NCBI RefSeq assembly: GCF_036263595.1
Contig: NZ_DATAGQ010000093.1
Location: 1 to 64,000 of the forward strand
Source of the DNA: Geminicoccus sp036263595
Lineage (GTDB): Bacteria; Pseudomonadota; Alphaproteobacteria; Geminicoccales; Geminicoccaceae
Length of the DNA stretch: 64,000 nt
Direction: 5' to 3'
This document shows positions 26,074 to 35,799 of this stretch, in pieces (within the stretch, counting starts at the first letter, position 1; every line of letters begins with the position of its first letter). A program made the translations under genes and the position numbers. Below the pieces are notes generated by a model. The model was not told where the DNA came from. It searched no databases and worked only from the letters and a program-made list of their open reading frames with translations.

Positions 26074-27117
26074 TTGAAGCAATCGATCCAGACCCTGCGC
26101 GGCTTGGCGTGCATTTTCCTGGTCGCGTACCACACGGTCGGCAGTGCCCCCGACCGCGGTCTGATGATGGGTGACGGCACGCTGCTCCGCCACCTGGCGG
26201 AGAGCTTCGTCTATCTCAGGATGCCCCTGTTCGCCTTCGTGGCCGGGCTCGTCTACACCTTCCGCAGCGTGACGCCCGGCCAGCCGGTGGCGCCGTTCAT
26301 GCTCGGCAAGGCGCGCCGGCTGCTGATCCCCATGCTGGTGGTCGGCTCCACGCAGTTCTTCTTCCAGACCCTGGCCAAGGGCTTCGACCTCGGCCACCTG
26401 GCCGAGGCCCTGTGGATCCCGATCTTCCCCTACGAGCATTTCTGGTTCCTCCAGGCGATCTTCGTGATCTTCGCCCTGGTGGCCTTCCTCGACTCGTTCG
26501 GCGTGCTGGTGCAGCGGATCGCGGTGGTCATTGGCCTGTTCCTGGCCGCCGCCATCGCGTCGATGGACCTGATCCAGACCGAACTCCTGTCGATCCGAGG
26601 CGCGCTCTATCTGCTGCCGTTCTTCTTCCTGGGGCTCTATTTCGGCCGGTTCGGCGACCCCTTGGCCAGACGCGGCGGCGTACCGATCGCATGGGCGCTG
26701 GTGGCGATCGGCGTGATCGTCACCCAGGCCGGCCTGTTCGGCTACCTGGACGGCCCGCTGCCGCGCGAGGCGCCGCTGGGCCTCCTGTTCGGCGCCGCCT
26801 TCTGCATGCTGATCATTCGCACCGGCTGGACGAACTCGAAGCTCGAGTTCATCGGCAAGTATTCGTACGGGATCTACCTCTTTCACATGTTCGGCGTTGC
26901 CGGCCTGCGCATGATCCTGCCCAAGATCGGCATCGACCAGCCCTACCTGATGTTCGTCATCATGCTGGCCGGAGGCCTGTCGCTGCCGATCCTGGTCGAG
27001 CAAATCGCCTCACGGTTCAATCTCACCCGCATGCTGTTGCTCGGACAAAAGCCGCTGCCCAAGGCCAAGCCTTCCCCGCCCGGCTCCACCGACGAGGTCG
27101 GCGCCACGGCGCGGTGA
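26074..27117 (+). CDS. Membrane acyltransferase, acyltransferase-3 family
   Basis: This inner-membrane protein of 347 residues and about ten helices transfers acyl groups to envelope or secreted sugars. The family histidine is in LVAYHTVG near residue 20, and the FVYLRMPLFAFVAGLVYTF segment and the FIGKYSYGIYLFHMFG helix are typical of acyltransferase 3 proteins. The start is TTG at 26074 with GGAG eight to nine bases before it; no ATG fits. The acceptor is unknown. OpgC-type glucan succinylation is possible given opgH elsewhere in the window, but that is conjecture. Confidence 0.88.
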   Translation: MKQSIQTLRGLACIFLVAYHTVGSAPDRGLMMGDGTLLRHLAESFVYLRMPLFAFVAGLVYTFRSVTPGQPVAPFMLGKARRLLIPMLVVGSTQFFFQTLAKGFDLGHLAEALWIPIFPYEHFWFLQAIFVIFALVAFLDSFGVLVQRIAVVIGLFLAAAIASMDLIQTELLSIRGALYLLPFFFLGLYFGRFGDPLARRGGVPIAWALVAIGVIVTQAGLFGYLDGPLPREAPLGLLFGAAFCMLIIRTGWTNSKLEFIGKYSYGIYLFHMFGVAGLRMILPKIGIDQPYLMFVIMLAGGLSLPILVEQIASRFNLTRMLLLGQKPLPKAKPSPPGSTDEVGATAR

Positions 27118-27133
27118 GTGGCGGCAGGCCGGT

Positions 27134-27763
27134 TCAGCCGGCCTCCTCGACCAGCGCCGCCTCGAAGCTCTTCAGCAAGGCCACGCGTGCCGCCGCGATT
27201 CGCCGCGCTGGCAGGGTGTGGAGCGTGTCCGCGATCCGGTAGAGCTTGACCGGCAGGTGGTCGAGCGCGAACGCGCGGTCGTCCAGCGGGCGCCGCGCGG
27301 CCAGCGGGTCGTCGGGGTCGAAGATCTGCGCGCCCATCCGCCCGGCCGTGTAGAAGCAGCGGGCCAGGCCGATCGCTCCCAGCGCATCCAGCCGGTCCGC
27401 ATCCTGCAGCACCTCGGCCTCGATCGACCGGCAGGGCAGGCCGGCGGAGAAGCTGTGCGCATGGATCGCATGGTGGACCTGGCCCAGCTTCTCTGTCGGG
27501 AACCCCCGGCGTCCCAGCAAATCCACCGCCTCGTCCGCCGACAGGAGCGAGGACCTCGCTCGCTCCGGATGCGACTTGGGCAGGCTGACCAGATCATGCA
27601 GCCACGCCGCTGCGGTCAGCACCGCAGGGTCGCAAAGATGCCCCAGCTCCCTGTCGATCTGCCGGGCCATCCGGACGACCCGTGCCACATGGGCGACGTC
27701 ATGTGCCCCGTCTGCGTCCATGCGGCGGCGCAACTCCTGCACCGCCCATCCTTCGATCTCCAC
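27134..27763 (-). CDS. HD-domain phosphohydrolase
   Basis: This 209-residue metal-dependent phosphohydrolase has the HD-domain order: H21-D22 in GAHDVAHVARVVRMA, H56-D57 in AAAWLHDLVSLPK, a conserved VHHAIHAHSF and VLQDADRLDALGAIGLAR with the last metal ligand. This resembles YedJ/YpgQ-type nucleotide or phosphate-ester hydrolases. The start is GTG 27763, with GAGGTG and AGGTCGG before it. It converges with the acyltransferase gene and is divergent from the MAPEG gene. The substrate is not predictable from sequence. Confidence 0.87.
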   Translation of the reverse strand: MEIEGWAVQELRRRMDADGAHDVAHVARVVRMARQIDRELGHLCDPAVLTAAAWLHDLVSLPKSHPERARSSLLSADEAVDLLGRRGFPTEKLGQVHHAIHAHSFSAGLPCRSIEAEVLQDADRLDALGAIGLARCFYTAGRMGAQIFDPDDPLAARRPLDDRAFALDHLPVKLYRIADTLHTLPARRIAAARVALLKSFEAALVEEAG

Positions 27764-28062
27764 CCGACCTGCACCTCTGCTGATGGTGTTGGCAGCCGAC
27801 CATCGCCCGCCACCGGACGTCCTGCTCCAGGACCACCTGGCAGCGCCCCTGCGCCGCGGGATCGACAGGGCGAGCCCTGCGAGCACCTGTGCCCGCAAAA
27901 AGCGCAACGGCCAAGATCGGCAACGCTTCGGTCCTGCTCGCGGCCGAGCCCGCGATCCGTGATCACGCCACGCGCGTACGTGCGGTAAGTGGCAGGCATC
28001 GACGGCTTGACCGGGCCGGAAGATGCGCCGGTCGTGTGGTACGTGCCGTTGAGAGGTGGACC

Positions 28063-28455
28063 ATGGATGCCCCCGTCACTGCGCTCTGGGCAGCGCTGCT
28101 GGCTCCGCTTCATCTGTTCCTGACTGTTCGGGTGATCCGGTGGCGCCGGCGCTACCGGATCGACATGGGCAACGGCGACGATGTGCTGATGGAGCGTTAC
28201 GTCCGGGCGCAAGCGAACTTCATTGAGACCACGCCCTATGCGCTCGTCCTTCTCCTCCTGCTGGAGCTTACCGGGCCATCGGCGTGGCTGCTCCATGGGC
28301 TGGGCCTGGCCCTCCTGGCAGGCCGTCTCTGCCATGCCTGGTCGTTCTCGGCCGTCGAGCTTCGTGGCTTCAGCCGCGTCGCCGGCACGGGGCTCAGCCT
28401 GTCGATGATCGCCTTGACGGCGCTCCTGCTGCTGATCGGGGTTGCGATGCCGTGA
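28063..28455 (+). CDS. MAPEG-family membrane protein
   Basis: This 130-residue inner-membrane protein has four helices and matches the MAPEG superfamily (microsomal GST-like). Landmarks are LFLTVRVIRWRRRYRI, the loop ERYVRAQANFIETTPYALVL with the conserved R-x-x-x-N-x-x-E, and LLAGRLCHAWSFS. Such proteins often act with glutathione, and a glutathione synthetase gene is in the window but far away. GAGAGGTGG precedes the ATG. It is followed by a 0.6 kb stretch without a clear gene. Confidence 0.92.
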   Translation: MDAPVTALWAALLAPLHLFLTVRVIRWRRRYRIDMGNGDDVLMERYVRAQANFIETTPYALVLLLLLELTGPSAWLLHGLGLALLAGRLCHAWSFSAVELRGFSRVAGTGLSLSMIALTALLLLIGVAMP

Positions 28456-28488
28456 CCCGTCCCGACCCGCCGCTGCCGACTTTACATG

Positions 28489-28697
28489 AAAATACTGTTA
28501 CGTTTCGTGGTTGTCCTTGAGCAACAGCATCGTTCCGCCGGAATTGCCGGAACCGTCTGCATGCGCCGCATCCGGCAGCCGCAAATCGTGGCAGATCGAG
28601 GTGTCGGGACAGCTTGGTCAATACATGGAACATTGCAGCTCAATGCACCGGCAGTTCCGGCAATTCCGCACAAATGTTCGCTGATGAACAGTATTTT
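28489..28697. repeat. Outer inverted repeat, 11-bp arms
   Basis: AAAATACTGTT at 28489-28499 is the exact reverse complement of AACAGTATTTT at 28687-28697. The centre of this pair nearly coincides with that of the inner 15-bp pair, so together they form one large imperfect palindrome. Confidence 0.7.
28539..28668. repeat. Inner inverted repeat, 15-bp arms
   Basis: CGGAATTGCCGGAAC at 28539-28553 pairs exactly with GTTCCGGCAATTCCG at 28654-28668, with 100 bases between the arms. The left arm also sits beside GTTCCG, giving a local dyad. It could be a pair of regulator sites or the remnant ends of a small mobile element. Confidence 0.75.
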
Positions 28698-28825
28698 GGT
28701 CGGTCGAACAATAACGCCTTGCCTGCCTGCAGGCAATTCCACGGTACGCCGTCGCTGTCGATCACGCGCCGGATCGCCCGGCGCCAGCGGTTCAACAGCT
28801 GTCGGCGTCGCCGCTGGTGCCGGAC

Positions 28826-28842
28826 TGCAACAGCATGTTGCA
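28826..28842. promoter_or_regulatory. Operator-like dyad
   Basis: Seven-base arms TGCAACA and TGTTGCA are separated by GCA, a perfect dyad about 250 bases before the P450 start. The same half-sites occur, in the opposite arrangement, in the dyad at 57366. Confidence 0.4.
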
Positions 28843-28965
28843 TTCGATGAAAATGTCGATTGTCTTCGCACCGAAGATGGATTAGCTGTCATGTCTGTCA
28901 GCGGCGCCATCGTAGGTCCCCCCCAGGACGCGAAGCGGCACTGGAAGTTTCTCCCCCAGAGAGCG

Positions 28966-29005
28966 GAAAGGGTGGTCCAGCAATGGGCCGCCCTTTCTGG
29001 TTTTT
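28966..29005 (+). terminator. Rho-independent terminator before the P450 gene
   Basis: Arms GAAAGGGTGGTCC (28966-28978) and GGGCCGCCCTTTC (28985-28997) form a 13-bp stem with two G-U pairs and a 6-base loop. TGG and a TTTTT run follow. It is on the plus strand 500 bases after the MAPEG gene and 85 before the P450 gene, so it probably ends a short transcript that starts inside the gene-free region. Confidence 0.65.
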
Positions 29006-29089
29006 GGCTTGCCTCGGCCGTCTCAGCGGCCTCCTGCTTGAAGGGGCGGCCGCGGGACTGGCCGACACCTTGATCGTGCGGGGGAGGGC

Positions 29090-30337
29090 GTGTTGGCAAA
29101 GGGGTATTTCGGCGAACCGTTCTTCATGGACGATCCTGCCCTCCTGGACGACCCGTTTCCCGCGCTGCGCCGCTACCAGGCCGAGCACCCCATCCACTTC
29201 CATCCCGACCTCGGCCAGTGGTTCGCGTTCCGCTACGACGACGTCGCGGCGCTGCTGCGCGACCCGCGCCTGAGCGCCGACCGGATGAAGGGCTTTGTCG
29301 ATCAGGCACCGGAGACTGTCCGCGCGGACCTGCGCGAGATCGCCCCACTCTTCTCGTCCTGGGTGCTGATGATGGATGGGGAGGCGCATCTGCGCGTCCG
29401 TCGGTTCATCAATATCGGCTTCAATGCGACGGCGGTGCAGGCTTTCCTTCCGACGGTGGAAGCGGCCGCCCGCACGCTGCTCGACGAAATCGGCGACCGC
29501 CCGTCCTTCGACGTCTGCGCCGAGTACGGTTTCCTGCTGCCGGCCTATGTGCTGTCCGACTTCCTGGGGGTGAGGCCGGAGGATCGCCATCGCGTCGTGC
29601 AGTGGTCGGTCGACTTCATCGACTTCTTCAACATCTTCCCGATCACGGTCGACAGCGCCACGCGCATGATCGCCAGCGCGCGGCAGATGAACGCCTACAC
29701 CCTGGCCCTTCTGGACGAGCGGAGATCCCGTCCGCGCGACGATTTCCTGGGTCAGCTCGCCCGTGCCGCCGCGGAGCCGGACGGCCCGACGCCGGAGGAG
29801 ATCGTCGGCAATGCCATGCTGTTGCTGCTGGCCGGACATGTCGCCGTCCGCAACCTGATCGGCAACGTCGTCTATCTCCTGGACAAGGATCCGGCACAGC
29901 GCCGTCTCCTCCAGGCCGACCCGTCCCTGCTGGAGCCGGCGATCGAGGAAACGCTGCGCTTCGAGCCGCCGGTCACCCTGATCCCCCGCGTCTCCCTGGA
30001 GCCCGTCGAGCTTGACGGCCAGACCATCCCGCTTGGCGCCGTCGTCCAGCTTTCGCTGGCTGCCGCCAATCGCGATCCCGGCCACTTTCCCGACCCGGAC
30101 CGCTTCGACATCACCCGCAACCCCAAGCGCATCCTGAGCTTCGGCATCGGCCCGCATGGTTGTGCCGGCGCGCATCTGGCGAGGCTGGAAACGGCAATCG
30201 CCCTGCGCGAGCTCTACCGGCGCTATCCCGACCTCGCCGTCGGCAAGCAGGAACCCATCCACTGGTATCACACGGCCGCCAACCGGGGGCCGATTAATTT
30301 GAAGGTACAGGCAGTTGCGGACAATTGCTCAACCTGA
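29090..30337 (+). CDS. Cytochrome P450 with atypical I helix
   Basis: This 415-residue soluble class I bacterial P450 is a heme monooxygenase needing an external ferredoxin. The ExxR pair is E287-R290 (EETLR) and the heme cysteine is C358 in FGIGPHGCAGAHLAR. The I helix reads LLAGHVAVRNLIGN (from about 246). The usual acidic residue and threonine of AG-(D/E)-T are V251-A252, so the normal proton relay is missing. Precedents such as P450eryF, with Ala for Thr, use substrate help. The GTG at 29090 sits very close to GGGGGAGG, so TTG 29093 is an alternative start. It converges with an AMP-dependent ligase gene, suggesting a small dedicated pathway. Confidence 0.93.
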   Translation: MLAKGYFGEPFFMDDPALLDDPFPALRRYQAEHPIHFHPDLGQWFAFRYDDVAALLRDPRLSADRMKGFVDQAPETVRADLREIAPLFSSWVLMMDGEAHLRVRRFINIGFNATAVQAFLPTVEAAARTLLDEIGDRPSFDVCAEYGFLLPAYVLSDFLGVRPEDRHRVVQWSVDFIDFFNIFPITVDSATRMIASARQMNAYTLALLDERRSRPRDDFLGQLARAAAEPDGPTPEEIVGNAMLLLLAGHVAVRNLIGNVVYLLDKDPAQRRLLQADPSLLEPAIEETLRFEPPVTLIPRVSLEPVELDGQTIPLGAVVQLSLAAANRDPGHFPDPDRFDITRNPKRILSFGIGPHGCAGAHLARLETAIALRELYRRYPDLAVGKQEPIHWYHTAANRGPINLKVQAVADNCST

Positions 30338-31942
30338 CCCGCATGATGCCGGTCGGCGTCCCTCGCCTGCGGGTGCCAGCAGGGCCGCCGTTTCATGTCC
30401 AAGGCGACGGATCGCCTCGCGATCCGGCTTGCCCTGCTCGGTAAGCGGCACCCGTTCCACCGTCAGCAGGGTGGTCGCACTGGCGACGGCGTCGCCATGT
30501 CGCTCGGCCACGGTGCTGAGCCAAGCTGAGGGCTGTGGCGACGCGCCCGGCCACGGCACGACCGCGGCGATCCATCTGGCCGGGTCCTGCTCCGCCACGA
30601 CCACGACGTAGCGCACGTCCGGCAGCTGGCAGAGCGTGTCCTCGATCAGCGTCGGGCTCACCATGCGCCCGTCGATCCAGCAGATGTCGGCCGCACGGCC
30701 CAGGATGTGCAAGAGCCCGCGCGGGTCGAGGAAGCCCAGGTCGCCGGTATGGTACCAGCCGTCCTGGAAGGCGCCGGCCTCGAGTGCCGGGCGGTTGCGA
30801 TAGCCGTTCGCCATCGCCGGGGAGCAGACTTCGATGCTGCCGTATGCGCCTGCATCCGCCAGGCGGCCATCGGGCTGGCGGAAGCGGACGGCAACGCCCG
30901 GGTGGATATGGCCGGCGCAGGAGAATGTGTCGGGGTGGGTCGGGTCGTGCTGTGCCGGCTTCAGGCTGCTCACCAGGCCCATCTCGCTGGCACCATAGGT
31001 ATGGACCAGCACCGGCCCGAGCCGTTCGAAGGCCCGGCGGCGCAGGGTGGGAGGTGCGGAGGCGCCGATGTGGGTGATCTCCCTCAGGCTGGCAAGGTTG
31101 CGCCGGTCCAGCCCGGGATGGTCCATCAGTTCGAACAGCTGCGGCTCCACCAGGAACAGGTGGGTGATCCGCTCCAGTTCGATGGTGGCGAGCGTGTCCG
31201 CCGCATCGAACGAATCCTCGAGAACCACCGTCCCGCCACCGAGCAGGGTGAGGTCGACCAGGACCTGGGAGAGATACGCCAGGCGGCCATCGACCAGCTG
31301 GCGCCGGTCGGAAGGGCTCGGGACCTGGACCATGGCGCTGTAACTGGCAAAGGTCCGCCAGCTGCCCTTGGGCACGCCGGTGGTTCCGCCCGAGGAAATG
31401 ATGACGGCCAGGTCCGAGGGGCGCGCCACTACCGCCGTCGGCTCGGCCGGCTGGGCGGCCGCTCGCTCGTCGAGACGATGGGCTGGCTGGTCCGACCCGG
31501 CGCCGATCATCGCCACGGGAATGGCAGCGCTGCGCGGGAAAAGGCCTGCCGTCTCCTCGAACAGGACGAGCAGCTGCGGGTCGATCTGGGCCAGCAGATC
31601 CGCCCGGCGTTCGGCGCTGGCAGGTACCGGCAGATAGCTTGTCCCGGCGCCCAGCAGGTGGGCGGCATAGCGTACGGCCAGCGCTTCCGGCCGGTTCGGT
31701 GCGACCAGTGCGACCAGGCTGCCGCGCCCGATGCCGACCTCGGCCAGTGCCCGGGCATAACGGTAGATCGAACCGAGGAAGGCGTGGGCAGGGATCGACT
31801 GGCCGCGGTGCGCCAGGACCGTTCGCGTGCCGGCCTCGCGCAGGACCGCCAGCAGGTGCTCGATGTAGAGCCCGTCCTTTATGACAGCGCCCGCCGGGAA
31901 CGGATCGCTGGCAGGTGCAGGAATAGGCGACGACGCGGCCAT
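30329..31942 (-). CDS. AMP-dependent acyl/aryl ligase (ANL superfamily)
   Basis: This 537-residue adenylating enzyme activates a carboxylic acid with ATP, then passes it to CoA or a carrier. Motifs are SSGGTTGVPKG at 183-193 (first S-S-G instead of the commoner T-S-G), YGASE at 316-320, YHTGDLG at 397-403 and the C-terminal lysine K505 in TEQGKPDRE. ATG 31942 is chosen because GGGGGAGG precedes it; ATG 31960 has no such site. It overlaps the convergent P450 gene by nine bases at the 3' end. The substrate class is open: medium-chain fatty or aromatic acids are both possible. Confidence 0.9.
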   Translation of the reverse strand: MAASSPIPAPASDPFPAGAVIKDGLYIEHLLAVLREAGTRTVLAHRGQSIPAHAFLGSIYRYARALAEVGIGRGSLVALVAPNRPEALAVRYAAHLLGAGTSYLPVPASAERRADLLAQIDPQLLVLFEETAGLFPRSAAIPVAMIGAGSDQPAHRLDERAAAQPAEPTAVVARPSDLAVIISSGGTTGVPKGSWRTFASYSAMVQVPSPSDRRQLVDGRLAYLSQVLVDLTLLGGGTVVLEDSFDAADTLATIELERITHLFLVEPQLFELMDHPGLDRRNLASLREITHIGASAPPTLRRRAFERLGPVLVHTYGASEMGLVSSLKPAQHDPTHPDTFSCAGHIHPGVAVRFRQPDGRLADAGAYGSIEVCSPAMANGYRNRPALEAGAFQDGWYHTGDLGFLDPRGLLHILGRAADICWIDGRMVSPTLIEDTLCQLPDVRYVVVVAEQDPARWIAAVVPWPGASPQPSAWLSTVAERHGDAVASATTLLTVERVPLTEQGKPDREAIRRLGHETAALLAPAGEGRRPASCGSG

Positions 31943-32122
31943 GGCGGCCTCCCCCAGCATGGAACTGCGGCGCCCGCTACCATGCCCTGGATGGCGCGGC
32001 CGGGCACGCGAGATCTGCCGGGGCGAAGGCAAGCAGATGGTCGCAGCACCCCGCCTGCGCACGCCGTGAGGACGTCTCCTTCCCCACGGCAGGCTTTGAG
32101 CAGGCGGGGAGGGTGGCCTCTG

Positions 32123-34054
<1,932 letters not shown>

Positions 34055-34246
34055 TCGCAACCACCCTGTTAGCGCTCATGGTTCCGGGCACGACGGAACC
34101 ACGGACCAGGACCGGGGACGATCGCCACCGGCCTCCTTTGCACAGAGTTTCCTCCCTGGCCGCGCGCCACGCAACGGCGATCCTCATGCCGCCCGCTCTT
34201 TCGCCCGGCCGGACTGTCCCCATATCCCCAGACTTCTCCACGGTTT

Positions 34247-34260
34247 ACAAAGTAGTTTGT
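34247..34260. promoter_or_regulatory. Dyad upstream of acs
   Basis: ACAAA (34247-34251) and TTTGT (34256-34260) are separated by GTAG, about 190 bases before the acs start, in an A/T-richer part of the acs-tesA intergenic region. It is a possible operator; the regulator cannot be named. Confidence 0.3.
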
Positions 34261-34337
34261 CGCGCTGCCGCAACATGCGGGCAAGTCCAGCATAACTTCG
34301 TGGATAAGTGCTGGATGGAACGCTTGAAGAACGCCTC

Positions 34338-35048
34338 TCAAGCGGTCTGGTCGAGCCAATCGATCACGGTCGGCACGATCCTGGACACGATGATCTCGAC
34401 ACCTTCTGCGGTCGGATGGATACCGTCCGGCTGGTTGAGCAGGCGGTCGCCCGCCACGCCTTCGAGGAAGAACGGATAAAGCGGAACATCATGACGTTCC
34501 GCCAAGTCTTTGTAGACCTTTGCGAATGCCTTGCCGTAGGCAGCGCCCAGATTGGGCGGGGCCAGCATGCCCGTCAGGAGCACCGGGACGTTCGCGGCCT
34601 TGGCCTTGGCGATGATCCCGTCCAGATTCTGCTCCAGCTGCTCGACCGGCAGGGCCCGCAGCCCGTCATTGGCGCCGAGTTCGATGATCAGGTGGGTCGG
34701 CTTGTCGGCCAGGACCCAGTCCATACGGGTCAGGCCCCCGGCCGAGGTGTCGCCGGAGACACCCGCATCGATCACGGCGCAATCCCGGCCTTGCGCACGT
34801 AACGCCGCTTGGAGACGGGCCGGAAATCCTTCGTTCACCGACAGGCCATAGGCTGCCGTCAGCGAATCACCGAGAACGGCGATCCTGCAGGCTTGGCCTT
34901 GCGTAGAATCGGCGGGCTGCGCCATCGCAGGCGGGCTGGCCAATGGTAGCGCCAGCCAGGCAAGGGCTAGAACATGCAGGAAGCGTCGCCGCCATGCGGC
35001 GAACTTGCCGGATGGCTGGTGGTTGTCGGGAACATGCCTGTTCGCCAT
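34338..35048 (-). CDS. tesA: Periplasmic GDSL esterase/lysophospholipase (TesA)
   Basis: TesA is a periplasmic SGNH hydrolase with thioesterase, protease I and lysophospholipase L1 activity. The 236 residues begin with a signal peptide (WRRRFLHVLALAWLALPL, cleaved near AMA-QP). The four blocks are GDSLTAAYGL with the catalytic Ser, GVSGDTSAGG, LGANDGLR and DGIHPTAEG with the catalytic Asp and His. ATG 35048 gives a usual length. It is divergent from ybbA-ybbP, an arrangement conserved in many proteobacteria, so functional linkage in lipid or envelope upkeep is likely. Confidence 0.93.
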   Translation of the reverse strand: MANRHVPDNHQPSGKFAAWRRRFLHVLALAWLALPLASPPAMAQPADSTQGQACRIAVLGDSLTAAYGLSVNEGFPARLQAALRAQGRDCAVIDAGVSGDTSAGGLTRMDWVLADKPTHLIIELGANDGLRALPVEQLEQNLDGIIAKAKAANVPVLLTGMLAPPNLGAAYGKAFAKVYKDLAERHDVPLYPFFLEGVAGDRLLNQPDGIHPTAEGVEIIVSRIVPTVIDWLDQTA

Positions 35049-35079
35049 CTGCCCGAATGATGAATCTTGTGAGGATCGG

Positions 35080-35799
35080 ATGATCAATCTTGTAGACCTC
35101 CGTCTGGATCTGGTGGGTGCTGCCGGGCAGGTCTCGATCCTCAAGGGTGTCGATCTGCAGGTGCCGGCCGGGTCGGCAGTAAGCGTGGTCGGTCCATCCG
35201 GTTCCGGCAAGTCGAGCCTGATCGCGGTGATCGCCGGCATCGAGCGGGCGACCGGCGGCCAGGTCGTCGTGGACGGCGTCGACCTCGCCACCTTGGACGA
35301 GGACGGGCTGTCCCGCTTCCGGCGCGGCCGGCTGTCGATCCTGTTCCAGTCGTTCCACCTGATCCCGACCCTCTCGGCGCTCGAGAACGTGGCCGTGCCC
35401 CTGGAGCTGATGGGCCGCCGCGACGCCCTGACTCGGGCTGCCGACGCCCTGGCCGAGGTGGGCCTGGCCCATCGCGTCGACCATTATCCCGGCCAGATGT
35501 CCGGCGGTGAGCAGCAGCGCACCGCGCTGGCCCGAGCGATCGTGACCGAGCCCTCGATCCTCCTGGCGGACGAGCCCACCGGCAATCTCGACCGTGCCAA
35601 TGGCGAGCATGTGATGGATCTCGTATTCGACCTGCGCAAGAAACTCGGCACGACGCTGCTGCTGGTTACCCACGACGCCGCTCTCGCCCAGGCCTGCGAC
35701 TGGACCTGCCGCATGGAGGACGGCCGCATCGTCACGCCGCCGGATTCCTGGTCGAACCCGAGCAGCGCGGGCCAGGTCCTGGCCGGGGCCCCGGCATGA
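35080..35799 (+). CDS. ybbA: ABC transporter ATP-binding protein (YbbA)
   Basis: This cytoplasmic ATPase of a MacB/LolD-type exporter has 239 residues. It carries Walker A GPSGSGKS at 38-45, signature QMSGGEQQRTAL at 139-150 and Walker B ILLADEPTGNLD at 160-171. ATG 35080 follows GAGGATCGG. Its stop overlaps the permease start (ATGA), and tesA lies divergently 31 bases away, exactly the conserved tesA/ybbA/ybbP layout. The substrate is unknown. Confidence 0.94.
   Translation: MINLVDLRLDLVGAAGQVSILKGVDLQVPAGSAVSVVGPSGSGKSSLIAVIAGIERATGGQVVVDGVDLATLDEDGLSRFRRGRLSILFQSFHLIPTLSALENVAVPLELMGRRDALTRAADALAEVGLAHRVDHYPGQMSGGEQQRTALARAIVTEPSILLADEPTGNLDRANGEHVMDLVFDLRKKLGTTLLLVTHDAALAQACDWTCRMEDGRIVTPPDSWSNPSSAGQVLAGAPA

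Larger units (their letters stand above)
28456..28965. other. Gene-free, A/T-richer region with nested inverted repeats
   Basis: No convincing gene is present between the MAPEG gene and the terminator at 28966. The open frames here have no family signature and codon use unlike their neighbours. The region is visibly richer in A and T than its surroundings. It holds two nested inverted repeats (28489/28687 and 28539/28654), a partial third copy (GGCAATTCC at 28732) and an operator-like dyad at 28826. The terminator downstream implies that some RNA is made from here. Confidence 0.6.

Noticed and set aside
27126..27144. Hairpin AGGCCGG/CCGGCCT at the 3' end of the HD gene as a terminator
   Set aside because: Short stem overlapping the stop codon and no T tract on either strand.
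28486..29073. Open frames on both strands in the region before the P450 gene
   Set aside because: The product has no recognisable domain, the frame runs through the terminator hairpin, and neither strand has a convincing ribosome binding site.
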